Origin: Pedococcus sp. 5OH_020 | GTDB lineage: Bacteria; Actinomycetota; Actinomycetes; Actinomycetales; Dermatophilaceae | DNA: 64,000 nucleotides | NCBI RefSeq assembly: GCF_027812955.1 | Contig: NZ_JAPYZV010000001.1 | Location: forward strand, 235,673-299,672 | Reading direction: 5' to 3' | Part shown: positions 1 through 9,356 of the stretch, one piece after another | How the letters are laid out: each line of letters starts with the position of its first letter | How positions within the stretch are numbered: the stretch's first letter is position 1 | Notes under the pieces: generated by a model | What the model was told of the DNA's origin: nothing | Databases searched by the model: none | The model's input: the letters and a program-made list of their open reading frames with translations, nothing else | Position numbers and translations under genes: made by a program

Positions 1-109
1 CATGGGCACGGTGCAGGCTCGTGCCGAAGCGCTGGGCGTCCGGGCCATGCACATCTCCCTCTCCCATGACGCCGGAATCGCGTCCGCCGTCGTCATCGCA
101 GAGGGGTGA
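1..109 (+). CDS. acpS: Holo-[acyl-carrier-protein] synthase, C-terminal end (partial)
   Basis: This is the last 36 codons of a gene that begins outside the window. The visible end reads [16 protein letters not shown], which matches the conserved C-terminal strand of AcpS, the enzyme that moves 4'-phosphopantetheine from CoA onto acyl carrier protein for fatty acid synthesis. The stop lies 3 nt before the GTG of the NAD(P)HX repair gene, so the two probably share a transcript. The acpS-nnrD-alr order is common in actinobacteria. Only the tail is visible, so the active-site residues cannot be checked. Confidence 0.8.
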   Translation, partial: MGTVQARAEALGVRAMHISLSHDAGIASAVVIAEG

Positions 110-112
110 GGG

Positions 113-1570
113 GTGCTCCGCGCCTACTCGGCCGAAAGGGTGCGGGCGGCCGAGGCGTCGCTCATGGCGACCCTGCCCGACGGTGAGCTGATGGCTCGGG
201 CGGCGACCGGGCTGGCCGAGGTGTGCCGCGCCCGCCTCGCCGAGCGTGGCGGCGCACGAGTGGTCGCGCTGGTCGGCCCGGGCAACAACGGAGCCGACGC
301 CTTGTATGCCGTGGCCGCGCTGGCCGGGTCGGGCTTCCACTGTGTCGCCGTGACGGGTGACTGGCCGGTCCACGACGGTGCGGTGCAGGCCGCCAGGACG
401 GCCGGCGTGGTCCTCAGCGTGCCGGCGCACGACCAGGCTGCGGCGATCGTGGACGCCGACCTCGTGGTCGACGGGGTGCTGGGGATCGGCGGCCGGCCGG
501 GCCTGCCCGCCGAGGCGGTGGCATGGGTCGACGCCATCCCGGCCTCCGCGTACGTCGTCGCCGTGGACCTGCCCTCCGGCCACGACCCCGGCGGCGAACA
601 GGCCTCCGGCTCGGGCGTCTTCGCCGACGAGACGGTGACGTTCGGGGTCGCCAAGCCGGTCCACGTGCTTCCGGCCACCGAGGTCGCCGTGGGACGCCTG
701 ACGGTCGTGGACATCGGGCTCCGGCTCGAGGGACCTGCCGACGTGGAGCGGCTCAAGCACGACGACGTGGCGAGGTGGTGGCCCGTTCCCCGCTCGACGG
801 ACGACAAGTACTCCCGGGGGGTGCTCGGCATGGTGGCCGGGGGAGAGGCCTACACCGGGGCGCCGCTGCTGGCGTGCACCGCAGCGGTGGAGGCGGGCGT
901 GGGGATGCTCCGGTATGTCGGCCCGCCGAGCCCCACCGCGCTCGTGCGCTCCAGCGTCCCCGAGGCCGTCATAGGGCCCGGCCGGGTCCAGGCCTGGGTC
1001 CTGGGACCGGGACTGGACACCGAGGCCGGCGCAGCGGGCGGCTCCGAGCAGCTCCAGGTGGCTCGCCAGGCGCTCGAGTCCGACCTTCCGGTGCTCGTGG
1101 ACGCCGGTGGGCTCGACCTCGTCGACGGCTCCCGCCCCGGCGCGACCCTGCTCACGCCGCACGCAGGCGAGCTGGCCCGGCTGCTCACCCGTCTGACCGG
1201 TCGGCGGGTGGGCCGGGACGAGGTCGAGGGCTCGCCCCTGCGCCACGCCCGCCAGGCGGCGGAGCTGACCGGCGCCACGGTCCTCCTCAAGGGCGCGACG
1301 ACCCTCGTCGTCCCTCCGTCCGCGTCGGAGCTGCCGGTGCGCTCGCAGAACGACGCGCCCCCCTGGCTGGCGACCGCCGGAGCCGGTGACGTCCTCGCCG
1401 GACTGTGCGGGGCCCTGCTGGCTGCGGGCCTGGCCCCCCTGGACGCCGGGAGCCTCGGCGCCCTGGTGCACGGGGTGGCGGCGGACCGCGCCAACCCCGG
1501 GGGTCCGGTGCGCGCGCTCGCCGTGGCACACGCCATACCGAGCACTGTCGCCCAGCTGCTGACCAGGTGA
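113..1570 (+). CDS. nnrD: Bifunctional NAD(P)HX epimerase / ADP-dependent NAD(P)HX dehydratase
   Basis: This fused metabolite-repair enzyme of 485 residues converts hydrated NADH and NADPH back to the active cofactors. The N-terminal YjeF-type epimerase domain (about 1-215) shows the nucleotide loop LVGPGNNGADALY, a GVLGIGG segment and AVDLPSGHDP. The C-terminal carbohydrate-kinase-like dehydratase domain (about 220-485) shows TPHAGELARLL and the ATP-site signature ATAGAGDVLAGL. The length is normal for the fused family. The GTG start lies 3 nt after acpS, which argues for co-transcription. E. coli calls the fused gene nnr/yjeF, so the symbol is a naming choice. Confidence 0.93.
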   Translation: MLRAYSAERVRAAEASLMATLPDGELMARAATGLAEVCRARLAERGGARVVALVGPGNNGADALYAVAALAGSGFHCVAVTGDWPVHDGAVQAARTAGVVLSVPAHDQAAAIVDADLVVDGVLGIGGRPGLPAEAVAWVDAIPASAYVVAVDLPSGHDPGGEQASGSGVFADETVTFGVAKPVHVLPATEVAVGRLTVVDIGLRLEGPADVERLKHDDVARWWPVPRSTDDKYSRGVLGMVAGGEAYTGAPLLACTAAVEAGVGMLRYVGPPSPTALVRSSVPEAVIGPGRVQAWVLGPGLDTEAGAAGGSEQLQVARQALESDLPVLVDAGGLDLVDGSRPGATLLTPHAGELARLLTRLTGRRVGRDEVEGSPLRHARQAAELTGATVLLKGATTLVVPPSASELPVRSQNDAPPWLATAGAGDVLAGLCGALLAAGLAPLDAGSLGALVHGVAADRANPGGPVRALAVAHAIPSTVAQLLTR

Positions 1571-1675
1571 CCGCGCCCAGCATCGGCATGCCGGCACGGT
1601 CGTCGGCACGGTCGTCGAGCCGGCGAGGACGGGCCGACGTCCGCCTCGGGGCCCGTTCTGACAGACTGGACAGCG

Positions 1676-2857
1676 ATGAGCACACACCCTCTGACCACGG
1701 TATTCGCCCCGGCTCCGCCGGGGCTTCCCGCGTGTGCCCAGGTGGACCTGCAGGCAGTCAGCGACAACGTGCGAGCCTTGAAGGAGCGAGCCGGGGCCGC
1801 TGAGGTCATGGCCGTCGTGAAGGCGGACGCGTACGGGCACGGCCTGCTGCCCAGTGCCCGCGCGGCGCTGCGGGGCGGCGCCACCTGGCTCGGCGTGGCC
1901 CAGCTCGCGGAGGCCCTCCAGCTGCGTGCGGCGGGCGTGACCGCGCCCGTGCTGAGCTGGCTCCACGTCCCCGGGCAGGACTTCACCGCCGCAGTGGAGG
2001 CGGACGTCGACGTCGGCGTGTCGACCCTCTGGTCGCTGGCCCAGGTGCGCGAGGCTGCATCGGCGACCGGACGGACCGCTCGCGTGCACCTCAAGGTCGA
2101 CACCGGGCTCGGGCGGAACGGCGCCTGGGACCCGGAGCTGGACGAGATCCTCACGGAGTCCGCACGGTTGCAGGCCGAGCACGCCCTCGAGGTCGTGGGG
2201 ATCTTCTCGCACTTCGCGTACGCCGACGCGCCGGGGCATCCCACCGTCGAGGCGCAGCAGCAGCGGTTCGAGGGGGTCGTGGCCCAGGCCCGCAAGGCGG
2301 GGCTGGACCCTGCCGTCCGTCACCTGGCCAACTCCGCGGCCACCCTCACGAACCCCTCCGCGCACTACGACCTCGTGCGCCCCGGGGTTTCGGTCTACGG
2401 GCTGTCGCCCGTCCCGGACCTCGGCGCCCCGGAGGACTTCGGACTCCGGGAGGCGATGCGGCTCGTGGCCCGGCTGTCCAGCGTCAAGGACTGTCCCGCA
2501 GGCCAGGGAGTGTCGTACGGGCACGCCTACACGACGACCGCCCAGACCCGGCTCGGGCTGGTGCCGATGGGGTACTCCGACGGCGTGCCGCGGCATGCGT
2601 CCGGCGTCGGGCCGGTCCAGGTGGCCGGCCGCCGGTACGCCGTCGCGGGACGGGTCTGCATGGACCAGTTCGTCCTCGACCTCGGCGCGGACAGCAGCGC
2701 CACCGCGGGCGACGAGGCAGTGCTGTTCGGCGTCGGTGCGGCCGGGGAGCCGACCGCCCAGGACTGGGCCGAGGCCGTCGGCACCATCAACTACGAGATC
2801 GTGACCCGGGTGGGCGCCCGCGTGCCGCGGCAGTATCTCGGAGAGGACCTCGGGTGA
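1676..2857 (+). CDS. alr: Alanine racemase
   Basis: This PLP enzyme (393 residues) interconverts L- and D-alanine and supplies D-Ala for peptidoglycan. The PLP lysine is K49 in the motif VVKADAYGHG. The second catalytic base is the tyrosine in GVSYGHAYTT near residue 280, and the conserved RVCMDQFVLD follows. The N-terminal TIM barrel and C-terminal beta domain are both present and the length is typical. The start is the ATG at 1676. The last codons overlap the GTG of the downstream hydrolase by 4 nt, so the two are translationally coupled. Confidence 0.96.
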   Translation: MSTHPLTTVFAPAPPGLPACAQVDLQAVSDNVRALKERAGAAEVMAVVKADAYGHGLLPSARAALRGGATWLGVAQLAEALQLRAAGVTAPVLSWLHVPGQDFTAAVEADVDVGVSTLWSLAQVREAASATGRTARVHLKVDTGLGRNGAWDPELDEILTESARLQAEHALEVVGIFSHFAYADAPGHPTVEAQQQRFEGVVAQARKAGLDPAVRHLANSAATLTNPSAHYDLVRPGVSVYGLSPVPDLGAPEDFGLREAMRLVARLSSVKDCPAGQGVSYGHAYTTTAQTRLGLVPMGYSDGVPRHASGVGPVQVAGRRYAVAGRVCMDQFVLDLGADSSATAGDEAVLFGVGAAGEPTAQDWAEAVGTINYEIVTRVGARVPRQYLGEDLG

Positions 2858-4029
2858 GGCCCACGGGACGCGGCCTGGCCGGGCTCGGGATCGGCCTCGC
2901 GGCCGCGGGGGCCGCCACCGCGGTCGGGGTGGCGGCCGACCGGGTCAACCGCGACCGCATCGCCCGGTACGCGGTCCTGGCGCCCGAGGGCGCGTACGCG
3001 CACAGCGCCGACAAGGAGCTCGCCGTCCTGGCGGACGACGGGATCCCGCTGCACGTCGAGATCGACGAGCCCGACCCGCAGCAGGCCGCGACAGGCAGGC
3101 CCACGGTGGTGTTCTCGCACGGCTACACGTTGAGTCTCAAGAGCTGGGTCCTGCAGCGCAAGGCGCTAACCGCCGCGGGATACCGGGTCGTCCTCTGGGA
3201 CCAGCGCAGCCACGGCCGGTCGGAGAAGGCGCCTGCGGAGTCCTGCACGCTCGACCAGCTGGGCCGAGACCTGCACCAGGTGCTTCAGGAGGCGGTCCCG
3301 GACGGACCGCTCGTGCTCGTCGGCCATTCCATGGGTGGTATGACGGTCATGGCCATGGCGCAGCAGTTCCCCGAGGTGGTGCGGGACCGCGTCGTCGCAG
3401 TGGCCTTCGTGGCGACCAGTGCCGGTGGCGAGAACATGGTCACGCTGGGCTTCGGCCAGTTCATCGGCCGGCTCCTGGGACGGATCGGCCCGCGGTTCCT
3501 CGCCAGACTCGGGGCCCGCCAGCAGCTGCTCGGCACCGTCCGGCGGTTCGGTCGGGACGTCGAGGACCTCATCGTCGACCACTACAGCTTCGCCTCGCCG
3601 GTCTCTCAGACGACGGTCCGGTACACCGGCGACATGATCTTCGGGACGCCGCTGCAGGTCATGGCTGACTTCCTCCCGTCGATCAACATGCATGACAAGA
3701 GGGCCGCGCTGGAGGCGTTCCACGGCGTGGAGACGTTGGTGCTCAACGGGATGCAGGACCTGTTGACGCCGCCCAGCCACTCCGAGGCGATCGTCCGGCT
3801 GGTCCCCGGTGCGGAGCACGTCGTCGTGGAGGACGCCGGACACATCATCATGCTGGAGCACCCTGACGTCGTGACCGAGCAGCTCGTCCAGCTCGTGGAG
3901 CGGGGGATGCGCGCCGCGGGCGAAGGGATCGAGGTCGAGGCCAAGCCCCGGGTGCGCCGGACGGTCACCGACCTTGCCAAGCGCCGCCGCGTCGCCAGCG
4001 CTCGCCGGCAGGGCAGGCGTGGTGCCTGA
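2854..4029 (+). CDS. Alpha/beta hydrolase, membrane-associated N-terminus
   Basis: This is a 391-residue alpha/beta-fold hydrolase. An N-terminal hydrophobic Ala/Gly-rich segment (about residues 6-30) could be a signal anchor. Next come the oxyanion strand VVFSHGYTLS, the nucleophile elbow GHSMGG, and a late catalytic histidine in DAGHIIMLEHP. A basic tail follows. Esterase, lipase or epoxide-hydrolase-like activity is possible; the substrate cannot be read from sequence. It starts with GTG inside the alr stop (GTGA) and sits between alr and tsaE, an arrangement seen in several actinobacteria. It is probably part of the same operon. Confidence 0.88.
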   Translation: MRPTGRGLAGLGIGLAAAGAATAVGVAADRVNRDRIARYAVLAPEGAYAHSADKELAVLADDGIPLHVEIDEPDPQQAATGRPTVVFSHGYTLSLKSWVLQRKALTAAGYRVVLWDQRSHGRSEKAPAESCTLDQLGRDLHQVLQEAVPDGPLVLVGHSMGGMTVMAMAQQFPEVVRDRVVAVAFVATSAGGENMVTLGFGQFIGRLLGRIGPRFLARLGARQQLLGTVRRFGRDVEDLIVDHYSFASPVSQTTVRYTGDMIFGTPLQVMADFLPSINMHDKRAALEAFHGVETLVLNGMQDLLTPPSHSEAIVRLVPGAEHVVVEDAGHIIMLEHPDVVTEQLVQLVERGMRAAGEGIEVEAKPRVRRTVTDLAKRRRVASARRQGRRGA

Positions 4030-4492
4030 GCTGCTCGGCCCGCCGCTGGCCACCCCTGAGGAGACGAGGGCCTGGGGCGCCAGGCTCGGCCGGCTGCTCC
4101 ACGCCGGCGACCTGGTCCTGCTGACCGGGGGACTCGGCGCGGGCAAGACCACCTTGACGCAGGGCATCGCCGAGGGACTGCGGGTGCGCGGTCCGGTGAC
4201 CTCCCCGACCTTCGTCATCGCCAGGATCCATCCGTCCCTGGTCGACGGGCCGCCGCTGGTCCACGTCGACGCGTACCGGCTCGGCGGGCTGGCCGAGCTC
4301 GACGACCTCGACCTCGACACCTCCCTGACGGACTCGGTGACGGTGGTGGAGTGGGGGCACGGCCTGGTGGAGGACCTCACCGAGGACCGGGTGGAGGTCA
4401 CGCTCACCGGCGAGGAGGTCCGGCAGGCCACCGTGGCGGCGTGGGGGGAGCGCTGGGACGGCGCCCCGCTCGACGGGCTGGGGGTGCCGTGA
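4022..4492 (+). CDS. tsaE: tRNA t6A biosynthesis ATPase TsaE
   Basis: TsaE is the P-loop ATPase that recycles the TsaB-TsaD complex making N6-threonylcarbamoyladenosine in ANN-decoding tRNAs. The Walker A motif is GGLGAGKTT, followed by the conserved SPTFVIARIH, the HVDAYRL segment and VVEWGHGL. I place the start at the GTG at 4022 (the GTG at 4019 is equally possible), which overlaps the hydrolase end by 8 nt. The upstream ATG at 3974 would add a long non-conserved extension inside the hydrolase gene. The product is then about 156 residues, which is normal. Confidence 0.93.
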   Translation: MPELLGPPLATPEETRAWGARLGRLLHAGDLVLLTGGLGAGKTTLTQGIAEGLRVRGPVTSPTFVIARIHPSLVDGPPLVHVDAYRLGGLAELDDLDLDTSLTDSVTVVEWGHGLVEDLTEDRVEVTLTGEEVRQATVAAWGERWDGAPLDGLGVP

Positions 4493-5148
4493 TGCTGGTG
4501 CTCGCCATCGACACCTCCACCAGTGCCATCTCGGTGGCGCTGCGCGGGGACGACGTCCAGGAGAGCGCCACGGTCCTGGACGCCCGTGGCCATACCGAGC
4601 ACCTCGCCCCACTGGTCCGCCGCTGCCTGGACTCCGCGGCCCGTGAGCCCGGCGACGTGACCGACGTCGTGGTGGGGACCGGGCCCGGGCCGTTCACCGG
4701 GCTGCGCGTCGGCATCGTCACCGGGCTCGTCTTCGCTCACGCCCGCGGTATCCCGGTCCACGGTGTATGCAGCCTGGACGCGCTGGCCGTCGACGCGGCG
4801 GCGGAGGTGGGGGACGAGGAGCTGGTCGTGGCCACTGACGCGCGGCGCAGGGAGGTCTACTGGGCGCGGTACGCGGCTCACGGCGGCCGAGTGCGGCGGC
4901 TCAGCGACCCCGCGGTCGACCGTCCGCGGGAGCTGCCTGAGCCCCTTCTGGGACTGCCCACCGCCGGACGCGGACCGTTGCTCTTCCCCGAGCTGTTCGC
5001 CCGACCTCTGCCGGTCCACGACGTCCGCGCGTCCACGCTCGCCGAGCTTGCAGTCGAGCGCCTGCGGGCGGGGGTCGCGATGCCGGTCGAGCCGCTGTAC
5101 CTGCGACGGCCGGACGCGCTCACGACCGCAGAACGGGCTACGCCATGA
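4492..5148 (+). CDS. tsaB: tRNA t6A biosynthesis protein TsaB
   Basis: TsaB is the ASKHA-fold partner of TsaD in t6A synthesis. The 218-residue protein begins [14 protein letters not shown], the family's first strand, and carries [13 protein letters not shown], the characteristic loop. The ATG overlaps the last base of the tsaE stop codon, so an in-frame extension to 4351 is not credible. The C-terminal half is Arg-rich and less conserved, as is usual. It overlaps rimI by 4 nt. Confidence 0.94.
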   Translation: MLVLAIDTSTSAISVALRGDDVQESATVLDARGHTEHLAPLVRRCLDSAAREPGDVTDVVVGTGPGPFTGLRVGIVTGLVFAHARGIPVHGVCSLDALAVDAAAEVGDEELVVATDARRREVYWARYAAHGGRVRRLSDPAVDRPRELPEPLLGLPTAGRGPLLFPELFARPLPVHDVRASTLAELAVERLRAGVAMPVEPLYLRRPDALTTAERATP

Positions 5149-5594
5149 GGGACCTGCGCTGGACCGACATCGAGGCGCTGAGCGCGCTGGAGACCGAGCT
5201 CTTCCCCGCAGACGCCTGGCTAGCGAAGACCTGGTGGTCCGAGCTGGCCGGCCGCCCGCGGCGCTGCTATCTGGTGGAGGAGGACGAGAGCGGGGCCCTT
5301 GCCGGGTACGCCGGCGTCGACCTGGCCGGCGAGGTGGCCGACATCATGACCCTGGCGGTGGCTCCGTCCGCCCAGGGGCGCGGCGTGGGACGACGGCTCC
5401 TCGAGGGGCTGGTCGAGCGGGCGGCGGCCGACCACGCGGCATACGTCATGCTCGAGGTGCGCGCCGACAACGAACCCGCGCGCAGGCTCTACGGCGCAAG
5501 GGGTTTCGGCGTGCTGAACGTACGCCGCCGCTACTACCAGCCGGGCGACGTGGACGCCCTCGTCATGCGGCTCGCGCTGGGCGGGGTGGCGTGA
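5145..5594 (+). CDS. rimI: Ribosomal protein S18 alanine N-acetyltransferase RimI (GNAT)
   Basis: This is a 149-residue GNAT acetyltransferase. The acetyl-CoA loop reads [14 protein letters not shown], and the following [20 protein letters not shown] matches the RimI end, which docks the N-terminus of S18. In this position between tsaB and tsaD the gene is almost always annotated RimI; some actinobacterial members may act on other N-termini. The ATG overlaps the tsaB stop (ATGA) and its own stop overlaps the tsaD ATG, so the block is translationally coupled. Confidence 0.9.
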   Translation: MRDLRWTDIEALSALETELFPADAWLAKTWWSELAGRPRRCYLVEEDESGALAGYAGVDLAGEVADIMTLAVAPSAQGRGVGRRLLEGLVERAAADHAAYVMLEVRADNEPARRLYGARGFGVLNVRRRYYQPGDVDALVMRLALGGVA

Positions 5595-6643
5595 TGACGG
5601 GCGACCAGCCCCTGGTGCTCGGCCTGGAGACGTCCTGCGACGAGACCGGCGTCGGCATCGTGCGCGGCGAGAAGCTGCTCGTGGACGCGATCGCCAGCAG
5701 CGTCGACGAGCACGCGCGGTTCGGCGGGGTCGTCCCCGAGGTGGCCAGCCGAGCGCACCTCGAGGCCATGGTGCCCACGCTCGAGCGGGCCACGCGTGAG
5801 GCGGGCGTCCGGCTGGCGGACATCGACGCCGTGGCGGTGACGTCGGGGCCCGGGCTGGCGGGAGCGCTCATGGTCGGGGTCGCTGCGGCGAAGTCGCTGG
5901 CCGTTGCGCTGGGCGTCCCGCTGTACGGCGTCAACCACCTCGCCTCGCACGTGGCTGTCGACATCGTGGAGCATGGACCGCTGCCCGAGCCGACGGTCGC
6001 CATGCTGGTCTCAGGAGGGCACTCCTCGCTGCTCCTGGTGCCGGACGTCACGCACGACGTGCGCTCGCTGGGGTCGACCATCGACGACGCGGCCGGTGAG
6101 GCCTTCGACAAGGTGGCCCGCGTGCTCGGACTCCCGTTCCCCGGAGGGCCCTACATCGACCGGGCCGCGCGTGAGGGGAGCCGGGTGGCGATCGACTTCC
6201 CTCGTGGCCTGACCCAGGGCCGTGACCTGGAGCGGCACCGGTTCGACTTCTCCTTCTCGGGGCTGAAGACGGCCGTGGCCCGGTGGGTGCACGCCAGGGA
6301 GGCGGCCGGCGAACCGGTGCCCGTGTCCGATGTGGCCGCGTCGTTCCAGGAGGCCGTGACCGACGTGCTGACGCGCAAGGCGGTCCTGGCCTGCCGGGAG
6401 AACGGGGTCGAGAACCTTCAGATCGGTGGCGGCGTGGCCGCGAACTCGCGACTGCGCGCGCTGGCCCAGGAACGGTGCGACGCCGCTGGGATCGCGCTGC
6501 GCGTGCCGAGGCCCGGGCTGTGCACGGACAACGGGGCCATGGTGGCCGCGCTCGGGGCGCAGATGCTGCTCAAGGGACGGCCGGCGTCGGATCTGGCGCT
6601 CCCGGCGGACTCCTCCATGCCAGTGACCCAGGTGCAGGCCTAG
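5594..6643 (+). CDS. tsaD: tRNA N6-adenosine threonylcarbamoyltransferase TsaD
   Basis: TsaD transfers the threonylcarbamoyl group onto A37 of tRNA. The 349-residue protein shows [12 protein letters not shown] at the N-terminus, the metal-binding GVNHLASH motif, [13 protein letters not shown], and [11 protein letters not shown] in the C-terminal lobe. The start ATG overlaps the rimI stop (TGATG). It closes the tsaE-tsaB-rimI-tsaD block; the gene ends just before the 6.66-6.78 kb repeat region. Confidence 0.96.
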   Translation: MTGDQPLVLGLETSCDETGVGIVRGEKLLVDAIASSVDEHARFGGVVPEVASRAHLEAMVPTLERATREAGVRLADIDAVAVTSGPGLAGALMVGVAAAKSLAVALGVPLYGVNHLASHVAVDIVEHGPLPEPTVAMLVSGGHSSLLLVPDVTHDVRSLGSTIDDAAGEAFDKVARVLGLPFPGGPYIDRAAREGSRVAIDFPRGLTQGRDLERHRFDFSFSGLKTAVARWVHAREAAGEPVPVSDVAASFQEAVTDVLTRKAVLACRENGVENLQIGGGVAANSRLRALAQERCDAAGIALRVPRPGLCTDNGAMVAALGAQMLLKGRPASDLALPADSSMPVTQVQA

Positions 6644-6660
6644 TCCGCAGGCTCGCAGGC

Positions 6661-6710
6661 GCTCCGCCTCACTCGCCCGCGCTCCGCCCCACTCGCCCGC
6701 GCTCCGCCCC
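6661..6710. repeat. 20-bp tandem repeat after tsaD
   Basis: The unit ACTCGCCCGCGCTCCGCCCC occurs twice in direct tandem (6671-6690 and 6691-6710) and is preceded by half a unit with one change (6661-6670). It sits directly after tsaD and before the large palindrome. No function is visible. Confidence 0.8.
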
Positions 6711-6715
6711 GCAGA

Positions 6716-6784
6716 CTCCTCCGAAGTCTGGGACTTCGGCTCTGGCACCGGCGTGTCGCCCCGAAGTCCCAGACTTCGGAGGAG
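6716..6784. repeat. Nested 24-bp inverted repeat (REP-like or terminator)
   Basis: Two 24-nt arms (6716-6739 and 6761-6784) are perfect reverse complements around a 21-nt loop. Each arm contains a smaller palindrome of its own, CCGAAGTC-TGG-GACTTCGG or its complement, so the element can fold as one long hairpin or as two small ones. It lies between tsaD and the convergent GH3 gene and could end transcription from both sides. The nested shape is also typical of REP-type dispersed elements. There is no T-run. Confidence 0.8.
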
Positions 6785-6843
6785 GAGGTATCGGGGGCTG
6801 GGGCGCTGACTCCTTCCGGGCACAGACAGGAAGAGAGGGCGTC

Positions 6844-7083
6844 ATGACCACCATGGCTCGTGGAAGACAGGCTGTCCTCGACGGTCTGTGGGACGGCTTC
6901 ACGTACCTCGTGATGAACGGCGGGCGCGAGAGCACCGTGACGGGGGCCCTGGCTCAGCACCTCACCAGGCCGAGTGAGGCCTTGAGGTCCAGCACCCTGG
7001 CGGCTGCCCGGTCGACCTGGTCAGCGAACACCGGACTCGCGGCCCGCTTCGCCGCGATCGCCCGGAGCATCACGGGCGCCTGA
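6844..7083 (+). CDS. Possible small protein overlapping the GH3 gene end (doubtful)
   Basis: An 80-codon reading frame begins MTTMARGRQAVLDG after a good purine-rich ribosome-binding sequence (GAGAGGG, 4 nt before the ATG). Only the first 110 nt are free; the remaining codons lie antisense to the end of the GH3 gene. No family is recognised. It may be a real small gene, a leader, or chance coding. I include it only because of the ribosome-binding site. Confidence 0.25.
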   Translation: MTTMARGRQAVLDGLWDGFTYLVMNGGRESTVTGALAQHLTRPSEALRSSTLAAARSTWSANTGLAARFAAIARSITGA

Positions 7084-8294
7084 TCCGGTCGGGCGGTCAG
7101 CACGATGTCGCCTCCGGCGGCGACGAACCTCGTGGCCCGTGCCCCCACAGGCACGTCCGAGACGGCCCTGGCAGCGCCGACGTCGTCGGTGATGGCCACT
7201 CCGGTGAACCCCAGCTCGCCGCGAAGCAGGTCGGTGACGACCTTCGAGGAGAACATCGCCTGGTTGTCGCGGTCGAGCAGGGGATAACGGGCGGAGGACA
7301 CCATGACGAGCGGCGCTCCTGCCTCGATGCCGGCCCTGAACGGGGCGAGGTACGGGTCCCCGCTGGCGGTGCGCCTGTCCGTGATGCCGGTACTGGTCAC
7401 GTCGGTGTTTCCTGTCACGCGCCCCAGCCCGGGAAAGTGCTTGACGGTGGGCGCCACGCCGCCGGCCAGCGTGCCCCGGACGAAGGCCGCGACATACCTC
7501 GCGTTCGTCTGGGGGCTGCCCGGGGAGAAGTCGCGGCGATAGCGGCCGATGGGCTGGTTCCCGGCCCCCAGCGACGTCGGAACGGTGTCCGCCACCGGTG
7601 CGAGGTTGACGTTGACCCCCGCGCGGGTCAGCTGTCGCGACCACGTCCGCACGGCGCGCTCCTCGCCTGCCGCCCCGAGGGTCGCCTGGGTGCGAGCGGA
7701 CGGTATGGCGTCGAACCCGGGTCCGCGCAGCTGCTGGACCTGGCCGCCCTCCTGGTCGACAGCGACGAGTAGCGAGCCTTCAGTGGCGGACTGAAGCCGG
7801 CGCGCGACCGTAGCTGTGGACGCGGCGCCGCCGGACCAGCCACCGAGGAAGATGACGCCGCCCAGCCGTTGCGAGCGCACCTGCGCAGCGAGGGCCCGCG
7901 AGCTCCCGGTGGCTTGCAGGCCCACCATGATGAGCTGTCCCGCCCTCTGCGGCGCCGACATCTCGCGCGCCAGCCGCTGGCCACACGTCGCCAGGGTGGT
8001 CGACGAGACTGTCGACGTCGTCGCCGCGACGCCGGGGGTGGCGGACGTGGAGGGGTGGGCTGACGTGGAGCCGGACGTCGCTGACCTGGCGGCACCGGAG
8101 CCCGCGGACGACGGGCTTCCGGACGTGGTGCCGCCCGACGTCGTTGCGGCGGCCGTCGGCGCGGAGGACGCGCGACTCCCCGAGACCGACCCCTCGCAGC
8201 CCGCCGAGAGCAGGAGGCCCATCGCGGTCAGACCGACTGCCACGGCGCGCAGGCGGCGCACGGAAGCGGCGGTCACCGAGGCAACGTATCCCAT
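6954..8294 (-). CDS. Glycoside hydrolase family 3 lipoprotein (beta-N-acetylhexosaminidase-like)
   Basis: This protein of 446 residues is a predicted lipoprotein: after a basic start, a hydrophobic stretch ends in the lipobox LLSAGC. A long Ser/Thr/Ala linker (about residues 35-95) then leads to a GH3 domain. The signature KHFPGLGRVTGNTDV corresponds to the NagZ-type KHFPGHG loop, and ITDDVGA carries the likely nucleophile aspartate. The family removes beta-linked N-acetylhexosamine, for example in cell-wall turnover; the substrate here is inferred. The ATG at 8294 gives a proper signal peptide. The same frame stays open to 9383, but those codons are antisense to the nucleoside hydrolase. Confidence 0.88.
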   Translation of the reverse strand: MGYVASVTAASVRRLRAVAVGLTAMGLLLSAGCEGSVSGSRASSAPTAAATTSGGTTSGSPSSAGSGAARSATSGSTSAHPSTSATPGVAATTSTVSSTTLATCGQRLAREMSAPQRAGQLIMVGLQATGSSRALAAQVRSQRLGGVIFLGGWSGGAASTATVARRLQSATEGSLLVAVDQEGGQVQQLRGPGFDAIPSARTQATLGAAGEERAVRTWSRQLTRAGVNVNLAPVADTVPTSLGAGNQPIGRYRRDFSPGSPQTNARYVAAFVRGTLAGGVAPTVKHFPGLGRVTGNTDVTSTGITDRRTASGDPYLAPFRAGIEAGAPLVMVSSARYPLLDRDNQAMFSSKVVTDLLRGELGFTGVAITDDVGAARAVSDVPVGARATRFVAAGGDIVLTARPDQAPVMLRAIAAKRAASPVFADQVDRAAARVLDLKASLGLVRC

Positions 8295-8315
8295 CCGCTC
8301 TGGCAGGATCGCTGC

Positions 8316-9356
8316 ATGGTGCACCCGGTGGTTCTCGACGTCGACACGGGCGTCGACGACGCTTGTGCCCTCCTGCTGGCGGCCCGGCATCCGGACCTTG
8401 AGCTGCGCGCCGTCACGTGCGTGGGGGGCAACGCGGCCGTCGACCAGGTCGTGGCGAATACCCTGACCGTGCTCGATGCGGCCGGGCGTCCTGACGTCGT
8501 CGTGGCCCGGGGCGCCGAGCGCCCGCTGCTCGAGGAGGCCGCGGACGCCAGACACGTGCACGGCCTCGACGGGATGGGAGACCTCGACTGGCCGAGGTCC
8601 ACCAGGCGAGCCGACCCACGCCACGCCGTGGAGGTCCTGCGCGACGTTCTCCTGGAGGCAGCGCTGGGCAGGGCGGACGATCGCGTCACACTGGTTCCGC
8701 TGGCACCGCTGACGAACATCGCGCTGCTGCTGCGGACCTACCCCGAGGTGGCACGTGGCCTGCGACAGGTCGTCTTCATGGGTGGAGCGGTCGATGCCGG
8801 CAACGCCACCGCCTCGGCCGAGTTCAACGTGTTCCACGACCCCGAGGCCGCGGCGATCGTGCTCGACGCCTGCGCCGACCTGGACCTCCCCGTGACGATG
8901 TACGGTCTCGACGTCTTCTACCAGCCGCGCGTGACCCGCGAGCAGGCGCAGACGCTCATAGACACCGGGAACCGCGGCCCCGCCGAGCTTGCCGGACGCC
9001 TCATCGCGTTCCAGTGCGAGCGCGTGGGCGCTGACTCCGCGACCATCGGCGACGCCGGCGCGGTCTGCGCGGTGCTGGAGCCCAGCGGGGTCGCGCGCCG
9101 ACGGCTCCCCCTGCGGGTCGAGCTTGCCGGGACCTGGTCCCGCGGACGGACCATCGTGGACCGGCGTGATCAGGCGACGGACCTCTCGCACGACCCGCAC
9201 GGCCAGAGCAGGGTGAGCGCCGACGTCTGTCTCGAGGTCGACGGTGACGCCTATGCGCGCCTGTGGCTGGACACCGTGCGGCCGGACAGCGTGATGCCGG
9301 ACACCGTCGAACCCGGCACGCGCGCGCGGGACGCCGTCGATCAGGCGCAGCGATGA
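8316..9356 (+). CDS. Inosine-uridine preferring nucleoside hydrolase
   Basis: This 346-residue enzyme cleaves the N-glycosidic bond of nucleosides to base plus ribose. It begins with the calcium-binding motif VVLDVDTGVDDA, and continues with VPLAPLTNIALLL and MGGAVDAGNATASAEFN, all characteristic of the IUNH family. It is divergent from the GH3 lipoprotein gene with only 21 nt between the starts. Its stop overlaps the ribokinase ATG, which fits a salvage pair: the hydrolase releases ribose and the kinase phosphorylates it. Confidence 0.93.
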   Translation: MVHPVVLDVDTGVDDACALLLAARHPDLELRAVTCVGGNAAVDQVVANTLTVLDAAGRPDVVVARGAERPLLEEAADARHVHGLDGMGDLDWPRSTRRADPRHAVEVLRDVLLEAALGRADDRVTLVPLAPLTNIALLLRTYPEVARGLRQVVFMGGAVDAGNATASAEFNVFHDPEAAAIVLDACADLDLPVTMYGLDVFYQPRVTREQAQTLIDTGNRGPAELAGRLIAFQCERVGADSATIGDAGAVCAVLEPSGVARRRLPLRVELAGTWSRGRTIVDRRDQATDLSHDPHGQSRVSADVCLEVDGDAYARLWLDTVRPDSVMPDTVEPGTRARDAVDQAQR

